A stretch of DNA of 64,000 nucleotides from JABWCE01 sp964617955 (GTDB taxonomy: Bacteria; Bacteroidota; Bacteroidia; NS11-12g; UBA9320), in the NCBI GenBank assembly GCA_964617955.1, contig CAZTXB010000004.1, forward strand, positions 62,001 through 126,000. Reading direction: 5' to 3'. This document shows, piece by piece, positions 16,545-24,771 of this stretch. A program made the translations under genes and the position numbers. Numbering within the stretch: position 1 is the stretch's first letter; each line of letters begins with the position of its first letter. The notes under the pieces are model-generated. The model was not told the DNA's origin. It searched no databases and saw only the letters and a program-made list of their open reading frames with translations.

Positions 16545-18603
16545 TCGTGTCGGGTTTTAATTTCAAGTAATCAAAATAATCGGTTTGCGAACGTACCTTT
16601 TTTGTATCTGAAATTATAAACCTGTTATCCATAGCCAAATTGTGCTCTCGAGCCTTTTGGTTATCGCTCATTAAGAGGTTAAAGTAATGGTCAATTTCTT
16701 TTCGTATGCCCTTGTCGTACACCGGGCAAGCTACTTCTATTCGGAAATCTAAATTTCGAATCATCCAATCGGCCGATGACAAATAATAATGCGGTTTACC
16801 GTCGTTGGCGAAAATAAAAAGCCTTGAGTGTTCCAAAAATCGGTCAACAATGGAAATGGCCCTTATATTTTCACTCAACCCTTTAACACCCGGAACCAGG
16901 CAGCATATGCCCCTTACGCACACATCAATTTTAACCCCCGCCTGGCCGGCTTCGTACAAGAGGTTGATTATTTTTTCATCAACCAAATTGTTTAGTTTAA
17001 TTTTAATAAAGGCCTTTTTCCCTTTTTTGGCATTTTCAGTTTCGTTGGAGATCAGCTTCGAAATCTTCTTTCGCATTCCAATCGGAGAAACCAATAAATG
17101 CTTAAAATTCCTTGGCAGGTAAGGTTTCTCAATCATTAAAAAAACTTTATTTACCTCATTACAAACTTGGGGGTGCGAAGTAAAGAAACCCAAATCGGTG
17201 TATATTTTAGAGGTGGTTTCATTAAAATTACCAGTTGCTACATAAGCAAAACTCTGCTCTTTTGATTTCAAAATTCTGGTCACGCTGATGAGTTTTGCAT
17301 GGGTTTTGAGTCCGTTAAGTCCAAAAATCAAATTCACCCCTTCATCGGTTAATTTTTTACTCCAGATTAAATTGGCTTCTTCGTCAAAACGAGCCTGTAA
17401 CTCGAGGATGGCGGTAACCTGTTTCCCATTTCTGACGGCGTTAATTAAGGCATTGATAATCATCGAGTTCTTTGCCAGCCGATACAGTGTAATTTTAATG
17501 GTTTTGACTGACGGATCGATGGCTGCTTCTCTTAAAAAATGAATAACATAATCGAAGGGTTGATAGGGGAAGAACAAAATTTGGTCCTTTGCAAGGATGG
17601 TTTGGAACATGCTCTTTGATTTCTCAAAAGTAGGATGTGTGATTTTGTGCATGGGTTCATATTCCAGCGCAGGCTCACCAACATTCGGGAATTTAATAAA
17701 ATCCTTAAAATTATGGTACTTGCCGCCGGGAATGATATTTTCACTCATTGAAATTTTGAGCTTTTTGAGCAAATAATTTAAGTAAGAGACCGGAAGATGT
17801 TCGTCGTATATAAATCGCACCGGTTCAGCTTTTCTGCGATTTTCCAAACTCTTTTCTAATTGTTCAAAGAAACTGTCAGATAAATCGCCTTCAAGGGTTA
17901 ACTCCGCATCACGGGTAAGTTTTATGATAAAGGATTCAATGTTTTCAGGTTCAAAAAGTTGAAAAATCTCCGGTAGGTTCAGTCGAATAATGTCGTCTAA
18001 ATAAATGATGTATTTCTTCCTGCCTTGATTAGGTAAGAGCACAAACCTCGATAGAATATCGGTAGGTATTTCGATGATGGAAAATAGTTTTTGCTTGTTT
18101 TTCTTAACGTTAAACTTTACAAAAAGATAAATGACCTGGTCTTTTAAAATTGGCGTGGGTGAAGTTTCATTGATGATGACCGGCACCAAGAGGGGTTGCA
18201 CCTTTTCCTTAAAAAAATCGCTCAGGTATCCATGGTGTTTATTGCTTATTTTTTTCTCGTCAAGAATATAAATATCCTTTTTCTCCAGCTCTTTTTGTAT
18301 GTGCCTGTAAATCTTGTCAAACTCTCTTTGAAGAAGCAATACCTTTTGATGAATATTTTTTAATAGCGTTTGATTAGGAGAATGCTGCACTTTTCCGCTG
18401 TGTTTATCCAAGGTTATTAAGCGGCGCACGGTGGCTACCCTCACCCTAAAAAATTCATCCAGATTATTTGAAAAAATGCCCAAAAACTTCATTCTTTCCA
18501 CCAAAGGCACTGAATCATTTTCTGCCTCTTGCAAGACCCTGGCGTTAAACGCCAGCCAACTCATCTCTCTATTCAGATACTTTTCTTTCACTACTTCAAA
18601 CAT
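16531..18603 (-). CDS. ppk1: Polyphosphate kinase 1
   Basis: Reversibly makes inorganic polyphosphate from ATP. From the ATG at 18603 the protein has 690 residues, the usual length. Landmarks: YLNREMSWLAFNARVL at the N-terminal domain, the phosphohistidine region GLKTHAKLISVTR, the second conserved histidine in FLEHSRLFIFAN, and the phospholipase-D-like fold of the C-terminal half. A TTG at 18639 would extend it by 12 residues but lies beyond a hairpin and has no family support. It forms an operon with ppx. Confidence 0.93.
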   Translation of the reverse strand: MFEVVKEKYLNREMSWLAFNARVLQEAENDSVPLVERMKFLGIFSNNLDEFFRVRVATVRRLITLDKHSGKVQHSPNQTLLKNIHQKVLLLQREFDKIYRHIQKELEKKDIYILDEKKISNKHHGYLSDFFKEKVQPLLVPVIINETSPTPILKDQVIYLFVKFNVKKNKQKLFSIIEIPTDILSRFVLLPNQGRKKYIIYLDDIIRLNLPEIFQLFEPENIESFIIKLTRDAELTLEGDLSDSFFEQLEKSLENRRKAEPVRFIYDEHLPVSYLNYLLKKLKISMSENIIPGGKYHNFKDFIKFPNVGEPALEYEPMHKITHPTFEKSKSMFQTILAKDQILFFPYQPFDYVIHFLREAAIDPSVKTIKITLYRLAKNSMIINALINAVRNGKQVTAILELQARFDEEANLIWSKKLTDEGVNLIFGLNGLKTHAKLISVTRILKSKEQSFAYVATGNFNETTSKIYTDLGFFTSHPQVCNEVNKVFLMIEKPYLPRNFKHLLVSPIGMRKKISKLISNETENAKKGKKAFIKIKLNNLVDEKIINLLYEAGQAGVKIDVCVRGICCLVPGVKGLSENIRAISIVDRFLEHSRLFIFANDGKPHYYLSSADWMIRNLDFRIEVACPVYDKGIRKEIDHYFNLLMSDNQKAREHNLAMDNRFIISDTKKVRSQTDYFDYLKLKPDTIEIP

Positions 18604-18608
18604 AAAGC

Positions 18609-18636
18609 CAAAGGGTATGAATGTACATACCCTTTG
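18609..18636. promoter_or_regulatory. Perfect inverted repeat in the ppk1 leader
   Basis: Eleven-base arms (CAAAGGGTATG at 18609-18619 and its complement at 18626-18636) around a six-base spacer, ending five bases before the ppk1 ATG. On the ppk1 strand no T tract follows, so it is not a terminator of ppk1. It could be an operator or an RNA hairpin that masks the start. Confidence 0.45.
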
Positions 18637-18666
18637 CAAAAAAAATCTTTAAGTATTAACTGAATA

Positions 18667-19446
18667 TTAATAATTCATAAGATACACAAACGTAAGTTTA
18701 AGCGTTTGGGCTTTTGCATTTCTTATGTAAGGCACACCTGCTCCGTCTTTGAGCAAGGCACCCTGTGGGTCAGTGCTTTGCTGGGTCACACTGCCGAAGG
18801 CATATTTAAAATTTATTTCCATGGGGCTATTGGCGCGCATAAAGGTAATGCCGGCACTAAAACAGGGCAATACAAAGGCCTTGTTGTATTTTTTGGAAGC
18901 CTCGCTGAGGTTTATCAATCCTATTTTGCTCATTTCCAACCCGGTTCCAAAACTAAAGCCAAAATCCTTTTGGGTTTTATAAGTTGAACCGTTGCCGAGA
19001 TTTAGCTTGAGAAGCAATGGAATTTGGACCGAACCAAAACCGTCGACCCCCCTGACCACCAAGTTGTCACCGGCGGCGGAGAAGGAAGACCCTATACCAA
19101 AGGCCACGGGAGCAGAAACCGAGAGGGAGGAATTTTCGTCGAACTCCTTGATGTTATAGCGGGGTTCTAAACCCATGGAGAGAATATTCAGTTCCGACGT
19201 TTGGTAGGGTACACTGGCGTAGGTTGGGTTTCCTGCCGGATCGGTATTGCCGGTTGGAGAGGTGTAAAACTTTAGTGGCGAAACGATATAATCCATGTAA
19301 GTGGAAGTCGTAATGGCCATAAAGAATTTATCCGTAAACTTTGATTTGCGATCGGTTCCTTTGGATTCCTCGCTTTCCTCCTGAGCTATGCTTGCAGGAA
19401 TAAAAAACTGGAAAAGAATGGCTGTGATAATCAATTTCTGAATCAT
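18667..19446 (-). CDS. Secreted protein, possible outer-membrane beta-barrel
   Basis: A 259-residue protein with a signal peptide ending near PASIAQ (about residue 22). The mature part has alternating hydrophobic strands with Gly and aromatic residues (LSVSAPVAFGIGSSFSAAG, PLLLKLNLGNG, FGFSFGTGLEMSKIG) and ends LKLTFVYLMNY, a typical last barrel strand with a C-terminal aromatic. This pattern suggests an eight- to ten-strand porin-like barrel; no specific family is recognised. ATG at 19446 is preferred because a TATTTTTG box lies 38 bases upstream, downstream of the earlier possible ATG at 19536. Confidence 0.68.
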   Translation of the reverse strand: MIQKLIITAILFQFFIPASIAQEESEESKGTDRKSKFTDKFFMAITTSTYMDYIVSPLKFYTSPTGNTDPAGNPTYASVPYQTSELNILSMGLEPRYNIKEFDENSSLSVSAPVAFGIGSSFSAAGDNLVVRGVDGFGSVQIPLLLKLNLGNGSTYKTQKDFGFSFGTGLEMSKIGLINLSEASKKYNKAFVLPCFSAGITFMRANSPMEINFKYAFGSVTQQSTDPQGALLKDGAGVPYIRNAKAQTLKLTFVYLMNY

Positions 19447-19484
19447 ACTCTTATACTTTAGTAGTTGAACTTGTGCGCTGTAAG

Positions 19485-19492
19485 CAAAAATA
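19485..19492 (-). promoter_or_regulatory. TAnnTTTG (-7) box before the barrel candidate
   Basis: Minus strand reads TATTTTTG, 38 bases before the ATG at 19446. It lies inside the longer reading frame from 19536, favouring the shorter protein. Confidence 0.48.
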
Positions 19493-19539
19493 AAGCTATT
19501 TTTCATAATAATCCTTTGAAAAACGCGTAACTTCACTTT

Positions 19540-20787
19540 TTATGCTTGCAATTGAGTAAGTTTAATGTCTTCTTTTTCGGATGGGGTAATTTTTACTGAA
19601 AACAGAAATAACAACAGACCCACAATCACTACCCCATGCTGCCGGTCGAAAAGGCATTCAAACATAGTGGCAAATAGTATCATGGCCCATAAACTTACAA
19701 ATAGTACCGGCAATTTGCTCACACCCCGATAGAGAGGGTAAGCAAAAAACAGAATAAGCAAAAGTAAACCCGCAATTCCGTGGATGGTGGTTTCCATGAT
19801 AAATTGATTATGGGGAAGAATTCTGTTTTCAAGAAAAAGGTTGGTATTGTCTTCCTCGTACTGAATTTCCATCGCCTTTCTAAGGTTGCTGTTGCCTATA
19901 CCAAAAACAGGGTATTTTTTTATGAGATTAATGGCAGTTTTCGAGGCTTCTATCCGCATCCCCAGCGATTGATAGTTGGCATCGTCCTGAGTATAGATAG
20001 CTTTTAGATCTTCTATTGAATTAATGACCCTATTGTGAAAAGATGGAACCGAATAGAAAGCAGCAATGGGCAAGAGGGAAGCCAATGAAAAACCTAGAAT
20101 TAAAACCTTTCGATTCGTCTTGTTTTTGAATATATACAACATGCCAAGTACAGCGAGCGCAAAATAAAAGCCGGTCAATCCTGTTCTCGCGGCCAGAATG
20201 TGCAACGCTAAAAAATTAAGAAACGCCAATACCCATAGCCACTTGATTTTAAAAACATAGGCCAAATAAGAAGCTAAAATCACAGCAAAACCACAAAAAA
20301 CAGAGAAAGTGATATGGTGAATTTCACCCATGATAGGAATGGGTTTAGATTGCAATACCAGAGCATTCAACGTGTTGTAGTTAAGAAAATAATGAATCAT
20401 GCTGAGAACCCCTGTCAGGGTTACGGATGCACAATACATCGTACCCCCTAGCAGCAAAAATCGTTTATCCAATTTTTTAGCAAAAGCTAAAATGGAAAAC
20501 GAATAGAGGAGCAGAGGCAGTTTAATATTAAAGTAGGCAAACCATTCAACAATGGAGGCCGAACGTAGGCTGTCGAGGAGTTCCAGCAAAACCAGTCCTG
20601 ACAGTACATAGAAGAGAAATGTACCTTCAAATGAATTCCTGTCAAAAACACACTGCATAATCGCCGAAAAAACCATCAGACCGGTGGCTATACTCACTAT
20701 AGACCTCGACCATGGCATGCTGACAAAAAGAATAAGCAGGGAGGTTTTAAATAATAAAAAAGGGTATTCTCTAAAATTATTTGGCAA
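19540..20787 (-). CDS. O-antigen ligase family membrane protein
   Basis: A 415-residue protein with roughly eleven membrane helices and a Wzy_C/WaaL-like core: the periplasmic loop around 265-330 (YPVFGIGNSNLRKAME, then RILPHNQFIMETTIHGIAG) holds the conserved GxGxxN and HNxxxE/L pattern of O-antigen ligases and polymerases. It would attach or polymerise polysaccharide on the periplasmic side. TTG start at 20787 overlaps the LysM gene by 11 bases. Which glycan it handles cannot be deduced; the nearby GT9 gene and gmd/fcl are consistent with LPS synthesis. Confidence 0.82.
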   Translation of the reverse strand: MPNNFREYPFLLFKTSLLILFVSMPWSRSIVSIATGLMVFSAIMQCVFDRNSFEGTFLFYVLSGLVLLELLDSLRSASIVEWFAYFNIKLPLLLYSFSILAFAKKLDKRFLLLGGTMYCASVTLTGVLSMIHYFLNYNTLNALVLQSKPIPIMGEIHHITFSVFCGFAVILASYLAYVFKIKWLWVLAFLNFLALHILAARTGLTGFYFALAVLGMLYIFKNKTNRKVLILGFSLASLLPIAAFYSVPSFHNRVINSIEDLKAIYTQDDANYQSLGMRIEASKTAINLIKKYPVFGIGNSNLRKAMEIQYEEDNTNLFLENRILPHNQFIMETTIHGIAGLLLLILFFAYPLYRGVSKLPVLFVSLWAMILFATMFECLFDRQHGVVIVGLLLFLFSVKITPSEKEDIKLTQLQA

Positions 20788-21829
20788 AACTCAGATTTAC
20801 TGCAAATTTGTCCTTTTTATTTAGATTTAAGTAATCAGCAGTATTTTTTGTCAAATAAATAATGAGGGGGTCTCCATCCTTCCGCTCAAAGTTTTTAACG
20901 ACTTTTACGTAAACTGTTTTATTGTTAGCCGGATTTGTAATGAGGATAATCGTGTTTTCAGGAGCGTTATGATGAATTACCCAATCCTTGCTTTGGTTGA
21001 TTTTGGTATCGGTGGTAACCTTACCATAACCGGTTTCAGTAACTTTTTCCACGTCATATTCCGCAAAATTTTCAATTTTTATGGTATAGGTCACCCCCTT
21101 TGTATCGGCATTCTTTTCTTTTGTCGTTTCCTTGGATGTATTATTCTCAGGCTTTTCCTTTGAGGTTAAGGTATCTATTTTTTTTGATTCTGATTTTTTT
21201 TCAGCCGCAATTTTAGCGGCGATTTCATCCAGCTCCTTCTGAGTTTTTTCAGCCTCTTTTTGCTTTTCTTTAATTAATGAATCGGCATTGGTGTCTTCGG
21301 TCATTGGCACCAATAGGTCCATCCCTTCCGAAACTGTTTCACTCTTTAATTTGTTGAGTTGCTTTAAAAAATCGACCGTGGTTCCAAATTTTTGTGCTAT
21401 GCTAAAGAGGGTCTCACCTTTTTTAACATTGTATAAAATGGTAAAGGAGGTCTTCTCTGTCTTTTCAATGGTCGTCTTTTTGGTTACCGGTGGCTGAACC
21501 TTCTCCTTGGGTTTGCTATACGCGTTGCTGTTCTTAGAATATTTGGGGGTTTTGTTTCCAAAAAATTGTTTTTCCGTTTTACCGGTGGGAACAATCAATA
21601 TCTGACCGGGCAGCATACTGGCAGCTGAACCAGGGTTAGCGTCTCTAATCTTTGTCCAATCCACACCATATCGTCTTCCTATTCCATATAAGCCTTGACC
21701 ATTCTCTACCTTATGCAGAATGTAAACCCTTTCATTTTTGAGTATAACGCCTGTTGAATCATCCGAAGCAAACAAGGTGTTAGCGTTCCAAGCCATTGAA
21801 AGGAGAAGTATCCATAATTTAAACCTCAT
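20777..21829 (-). CDS. LysM-repeat secreted protein
   Basis: A 350-residue periplasmic or outer-membrane-associated protein with a signal peptide (about 1-21). Two LysM domains bind peptidoglycan: about 34-80 (LHKVENGQGLYGIGRRYGV ... ILIVP) and about 131-177 (YNVKKGETLFSIAQKFGTT ... LLVP). A Lys/Glu-rich linker (about 185-245) leads to a C-terminal domain (about 248-350) resembling an RlpA-type double-psi barrel (TETGYGKVTT, VKNFERKDGDPLIIYLT). It may help envelope or septum remodelling (inference). Coupled to the O-antigen ligase gene by overlap. Confidence 0.82.
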   Translation of the reverse strand: MRFKLWILLLSMAWNANTLFASDDSTGVILKNERVYILHKVENGQGLYGIGRRYGVDWTKIRDANPGSAASMLPGQILIVPTGKTEKQFFGNKTPKYSKNSNAYSKPKEKVQPPVTKKTTIEKTEKTSFTILYNVKKGETLFSIAQKFGTTVDFLKQLNKLKSETVSEGMDLLVPMTEDTNADSLIKEKQKEAEKTQKELDEIAAKIAAEKKSESKKIDTLTSKEKPENNTSKETTKEKNADTKGVTYTIKIENFAEYDVEKVTETGYGKVTTDTKINQSKDWVIHHNAPENTIILITNPANNKTVYVKVVKNFERKDGDPLIIYLTKNTADYLNLNKKDKFAVNLSFAK

Positions 21830-21974
21830 AGTGCCAAATCTGAAATTCGAAGTTAGTTTAAAAGTTCGGTGTTCATATTAGAGTAATTTCAACGACTTTT
21901 GCAGTCATTTCATTATATTGTACACATTTCAAATTGTTTTCAATTCACGAGAGGAGCCTATTCAAAAGAGTTAA

Positions 21975-22970
21975 ATGAAGATTTTAATCATTCGCTTCAG
22001 TTCCATCGGCGATATTGTTTTAACAACTCCCATCATTCGCTGTTTAAAAACCCAATTGCCTGAAGGAACGCAAATTCATTACCTCACCAAACCGGGATAT
22101 GCATCGTTGCTGGAGTCAAATCCACATATTGATCAAATTGCCTTGCTTCAAGCTGGTCTTTGGCAAACCGCAAAGGCCATTAGAGGGGAAAAATTTGATT
22201 ACATCGTCGATCTTCACAACAATTTAAGAACGTTCATACTTAAGATTTTATGCGGAGTCCCTTCCTCAAAGTTCAATAAATTGAATTTTTCCAAGTGGCT
22301 TATCACCATGCTTAAAGTAAACGTTTTGCCTGAACAGCACATTGTTGACAGATATTTTAAGGCGGTAAACTTTTTTAAGATTGTAAACGACGGCCGTGGT
22401 CTGGATTTTTTTTTAAAGTCAGATTGGCGGCAAATAGTATCGAAACAGCCTGGTTTGGAGAACCCAAAATTTATTACCATGGCTATTGGAGGGCAGCATG
22501 AGACCAAAAAAATGCCCTTTGAAAAATTGTGTGAAATCATTGCGCTTACAAGTCTGCCAATTGCTATTCTTGGCGGTAAAGAAGATGCTGAAATTGCTAA
22601 CCGTTTAGAGAATAAATTTCCCAATCAGATCATTCATTGTGCAGGAAAATTTTCTATAGCAGAGAGTGCTGAAATTATTAATCAATCTGCGCTTTTAGTA
22701 AGCCACGACACCGGGATGATGCACATTGGTGCCGCCTTAAAAAAGACGGTATATGCCGTTTGGGGTAATACGATTCCACAATTTGGGATGTACCCCTACT
22801 ATGGCGATTCAGAAATTGAATTTAGGAATTTCGAAGTACAGGGATTGAAGTGTCGCCCTTGCAGTAAAATAGGCTATGAATCATGCCCAAAGCGTCATTT
22901 CAAGTGCATGATGCATCAAGACAGCCATGCTATAGCCGGTGCCATCAACAGCTTCAATCAAAGCAATTGA
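21975..22970 (+). CDS. Glycosyltransferase family 9 (heptosyltransferase-like)
   Basis: A 331-residue GT-B enzyme of LPS core assembly. The start MKILIIRFSSIGDIVLTTP is diagnostic of GT9, and the sugar-nucleotide site appears as LLVSHDTGMMHIGAALKKTVYAVWG (about 233-257). A Cys-rich patch near 294-312 (CRPCSKIGYESCPKRHFKCM) is typical of this subgroup. Donor is ADP-heptose in classical members. Its stop lies two bases from the stop of the convergent terC gene. Confidence 0.88.
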   Translation: MKILIIRFSSIGDIVLTTPIIRCLKTQLPEGTQIHYLTKPGYASLLESNPHIDQIALLQAGLWQTAKAIRGEKFDYIVDLHNNLRTFILKILCGVPSSKFNKLNFSKWLITMLKVNVLPEQHIVDRYFKAVNFFKIVNDGRGLDFFLKSDWRQIVSKQPGLENPKFITMAIGGQHETKKMPFEKLCEIIALTSLPIAILGGKEDAEIANRLENKFPNQIIHCAGKFSIAESAEIINQSALLVSHDTGMMHIGAALKKTVYAVWGNTIPQFGMYPYYGDSEIEFRNFEVQGLKCRPCSKIGYESCPKRHFKCMMHQDSHAIAGAINSFNQSN

Positions 22971-22972
22971 AC

Positions 22973-23782
22973 TTAGGCTAATTTTTCTCCGGACCTTCTG
23001 TTATTTCTAGGAACATTAAAAATCAATGAGCTTACTAAGGGCGTAAAAAAGATCAGCAAGGTGAGGAAGGAGAACAACTGATCCACTCTTTCCTTTACCT
23101 CATGCGACACATGCCCTCCTGTACCCAGGTATTTAAAAAAAGACATATCGGGATAGTAGTGACTAATCACACTTGAACTGAGTTTTAAACCAAGCACACC
23201 AATGATCAAATATGCAGAGGTCTCAAGAAATGGGTATTTATTCATTAACTCTACAAACCATGTGGCTACAAATCGCATGGTGATGATGCCGATAATAACC
23301 CCAAAAACGATGAGTCCCATCTTTTTCGTGAAAGCTACCACTGCCAAAACATTATCTATGGAAAATGCCAGGTCCATCAGTTGAATCATAAATACAGTAG
23401 CCACAAAAGGCGTAATAAATTTGCTGAGTCGGGAAAACAGAATTTCCTTTTTCGATTCAATGGACTTTTCTTTGGCTTTGTTTTTCTTCCTGAAATAATT
23501 CAATACTAAGAACAGGAGATACACCCCACCAATAGGTTCTATCCACCAAATTTTTAATAAATACGAAGCGAGAAACAAACAAATTACTCTAAAGCCAATA
23601 GCGCCTATCATACCATAAAACAAGGCCTTTTTCCTCTGTCGTTTGGGTAAATCCATTACCATAGAGGCCAATACAGCCGCATTGTCAATCGACAATAGGC
23701 TTTCCATAATAATAATATTGAGAAGAAGGAGAAGTGTGGCCTCCACATTCGCTCCAAGTAAGTCTGATAATAATGCGTCCAT
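22973..23782 (-). CDS. TerC family membrane protein
   Basis: A 269-residue protein with seven or more helices and two copies of the family motif: ESLLSIDNAAVLA (first half) and DLAFSIDNVLAVVAF (second half), whose aspartates are thought to bind metal. TerC/Alx relatives export manganese or aid metal loading and stress tolerance. A cytoplasmic basic loop (KKNKAKEKSIESKK) separates the halves. ATG at 23782 rather than the adjacent TTG; a TACTTTTG box is 11 bases upstream. Confidence 0.88.
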   Translation of the reverse strand: MDALLSDLLGANVEATLLLLLNIIIMESLLSIDNAAVLASMVMDLPKRQRKKALFYGMIGAIGFRVICLFLASYLLKIWWIEPIGGVYLLFLVLNYFRKKNKAKEKSIESKKEILFSRLSKFITPFVATVFMIQLMDLAFSIDNVLAVVAFTKKMGLIVFGVIIGIITMRFVATWFVELMNKYPFLETSAYLIIGVLGLKLSSSVISHYYPDMSFFKYLGTGGHVSHEVKERVDQLFSFLTLLIFFTPLVSSLIFNVPRNNRRSGEKLA

Positions 23783-23793
23783 CAATTTTGCTG

Positions 23794-23801
23794 CAAAAGT
23801 A
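23794..23801 (-). promoter_or_regulatory. TAnnTTTG (-7) box before terC
   Basis: Minus strand reads TACTTTTG, 11 bases before the ATG at 23782. Confidence 0.55.
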
Positions 23802-23867
23802 TGTACTATAAATTATTATTTTCTTTAAAAATTATTGTATAAAATCAGCATTATCTCTAAAATAATA

Positions 23868-23875
23868 TATGTTTG
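23868..23875 (+). promoter_or_regulatory. TAnnTTTG (-7) box before mscL
   Basis: Reads TATGTTTG, 17 bases before the mscL ATG at 23893. Confidence 0.55.
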
Positions 23876-23892
23876 TTAAAAATTAAAAGTAT

Positions 23893-24237
23893 ATGAGTGT
23901 AGTAAAAGAATTTAAAGAATTTGCCATGCAAGGCAATGTCATTGATTTAGCAGTCGGTATTATTATCGGTGCTGAATTCGGAAAAATTGTGAATTCGTTG
24001 GTAAACGACGTGCTCATGCCACCAATAGGAAAATTAATGGGGGGAGTAAATTTTACCGACCTGAATTTTTCTCTCGACGGCAACGTTTACAAAACCTTAG
24101 CAGCTGCCCAAGAGGCAGGAGCGCCTGTTATTGGTTACGGAGCTTTTATTCAAGCTTGTATTAACTTTATCGTGGTGGCCATCTGTATTTTTATGTTGGT
24201 TAAAACTGTAAACAAACTGAAAAACAAGCAAGCATAG
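23893..24237 (+). CDS. mscL: Large-conductance mechanosensitive channel MscL
   Basis: Opens under membrane tension to release solutes after osmotic downshock. The 114 residues show the N-terminal amphipathic segment VKEFKEFAMQGNVIDLAVG, the first pore helix with VGIIIGAEFGKIVNSLVNDVLMPPIG, a short periplasmic loop and the second helix (about 80-104), then a short basic tail KTVNKLKNKQA. It is a little shorter than Escherichia coli MscL because loop and tail are trimmed. A strong terminator follows. Confidence 0.95.
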   Translation: MSVVKEFKEFAMQGNVIDLAVGIIIGAEFGKIVNSLVNDVLMPPIGKLMGGVNFTDLNFSLDGNVYKTLAAAQEAGAPVIGYGAFIQACINFIVVAICIFMLVKTVNKLKNKQA

Positions 24238-24260
24238 GATTAAAAACGACGAAACTTTGG

Positions 24261-24299
24261 TGGAGGAAATTTATTTTAAAATTTCCTCCATTTTTTTTT
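24261..24299 (+). terminator. Rho-independent terminator of mscL
   Basis: Twelve-base-pair perfect stem (TGGAGGAAATTT at 24261-24272 with 24279-24290), six-base loop, then nine T residues (24291-24299). It lies 23 bases after the mscL stop. Confidence 0.93.
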
Positions 24300-24357
24300 A
24301 AAAAGATTTGCATTATTTATCCACAATGATTAGAATTGTGACCTCGATAATAGAATC

Positions 24358-24768
24358 TTGGTTACGATCAGAAATCATAATATCATTCTCCCGGCTAATT
24401 TTACTAAAAAGCTGCACCCAAAAGTTCAGTATGAACTGGGCAAGATGAATGAAGAAAGCCAATTAAGATTCCAGAGACTCTACCAAGACCGGATTCGGTC
24501 GCTAAAATTGGCTTATATATGTTTAGCCTTCTTTCCGGGCACACATTACGCCTTTCTGGGACGTTGGCAAGTTCAGGGTTTGTTCTGGCTTACTTTAGGG
24601 GGTGCATTTATCTGGTGGTTGGTCGATTTTTACAGACTTCCTGCCATGGTTAAACAAACCAATTATTTGCATCAAATGAAAATCATCAGAGAATTAAATT
24701 CTGTGAGTGTTTTCAAAACCCATAAGCCTCTGATAGTTCCAAAACTTACCCCTGCAAGAGTTGCTTAA
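24358..24768 (+). CDS. TM2-domain membrane protein
   Basis: A 136-residue protein with a short hydrophilic N-terminus and a TM2-like hairpin of two helices (about 50-67 and 73-91). The family pattern is visible as AYICLAFFPGTHYAFLGRWQVQGLFWLTLGG followed by WWLVDFYRLP. TM2 proteins have no settled function. The longest frame starts at TTG 24358; an internal ATG at 24445 would give 107 residues and keep the domain whole, so the start is uncertain. Confidence 0.72.
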   Translation: MVTIRNHNIILPANFTKKLHPKVQYELGKMNEESQLRFQRLYQDRIRSLKLAYICLAFFPGTHYAFLGRWQVQGLFWLTLGGAFIWWLVDFYRLPAMVKQTNYLHQMKIIRELNSVSVFKTHKPLIVPKLTPARVA

Positions 24769-24771
24769 TTT

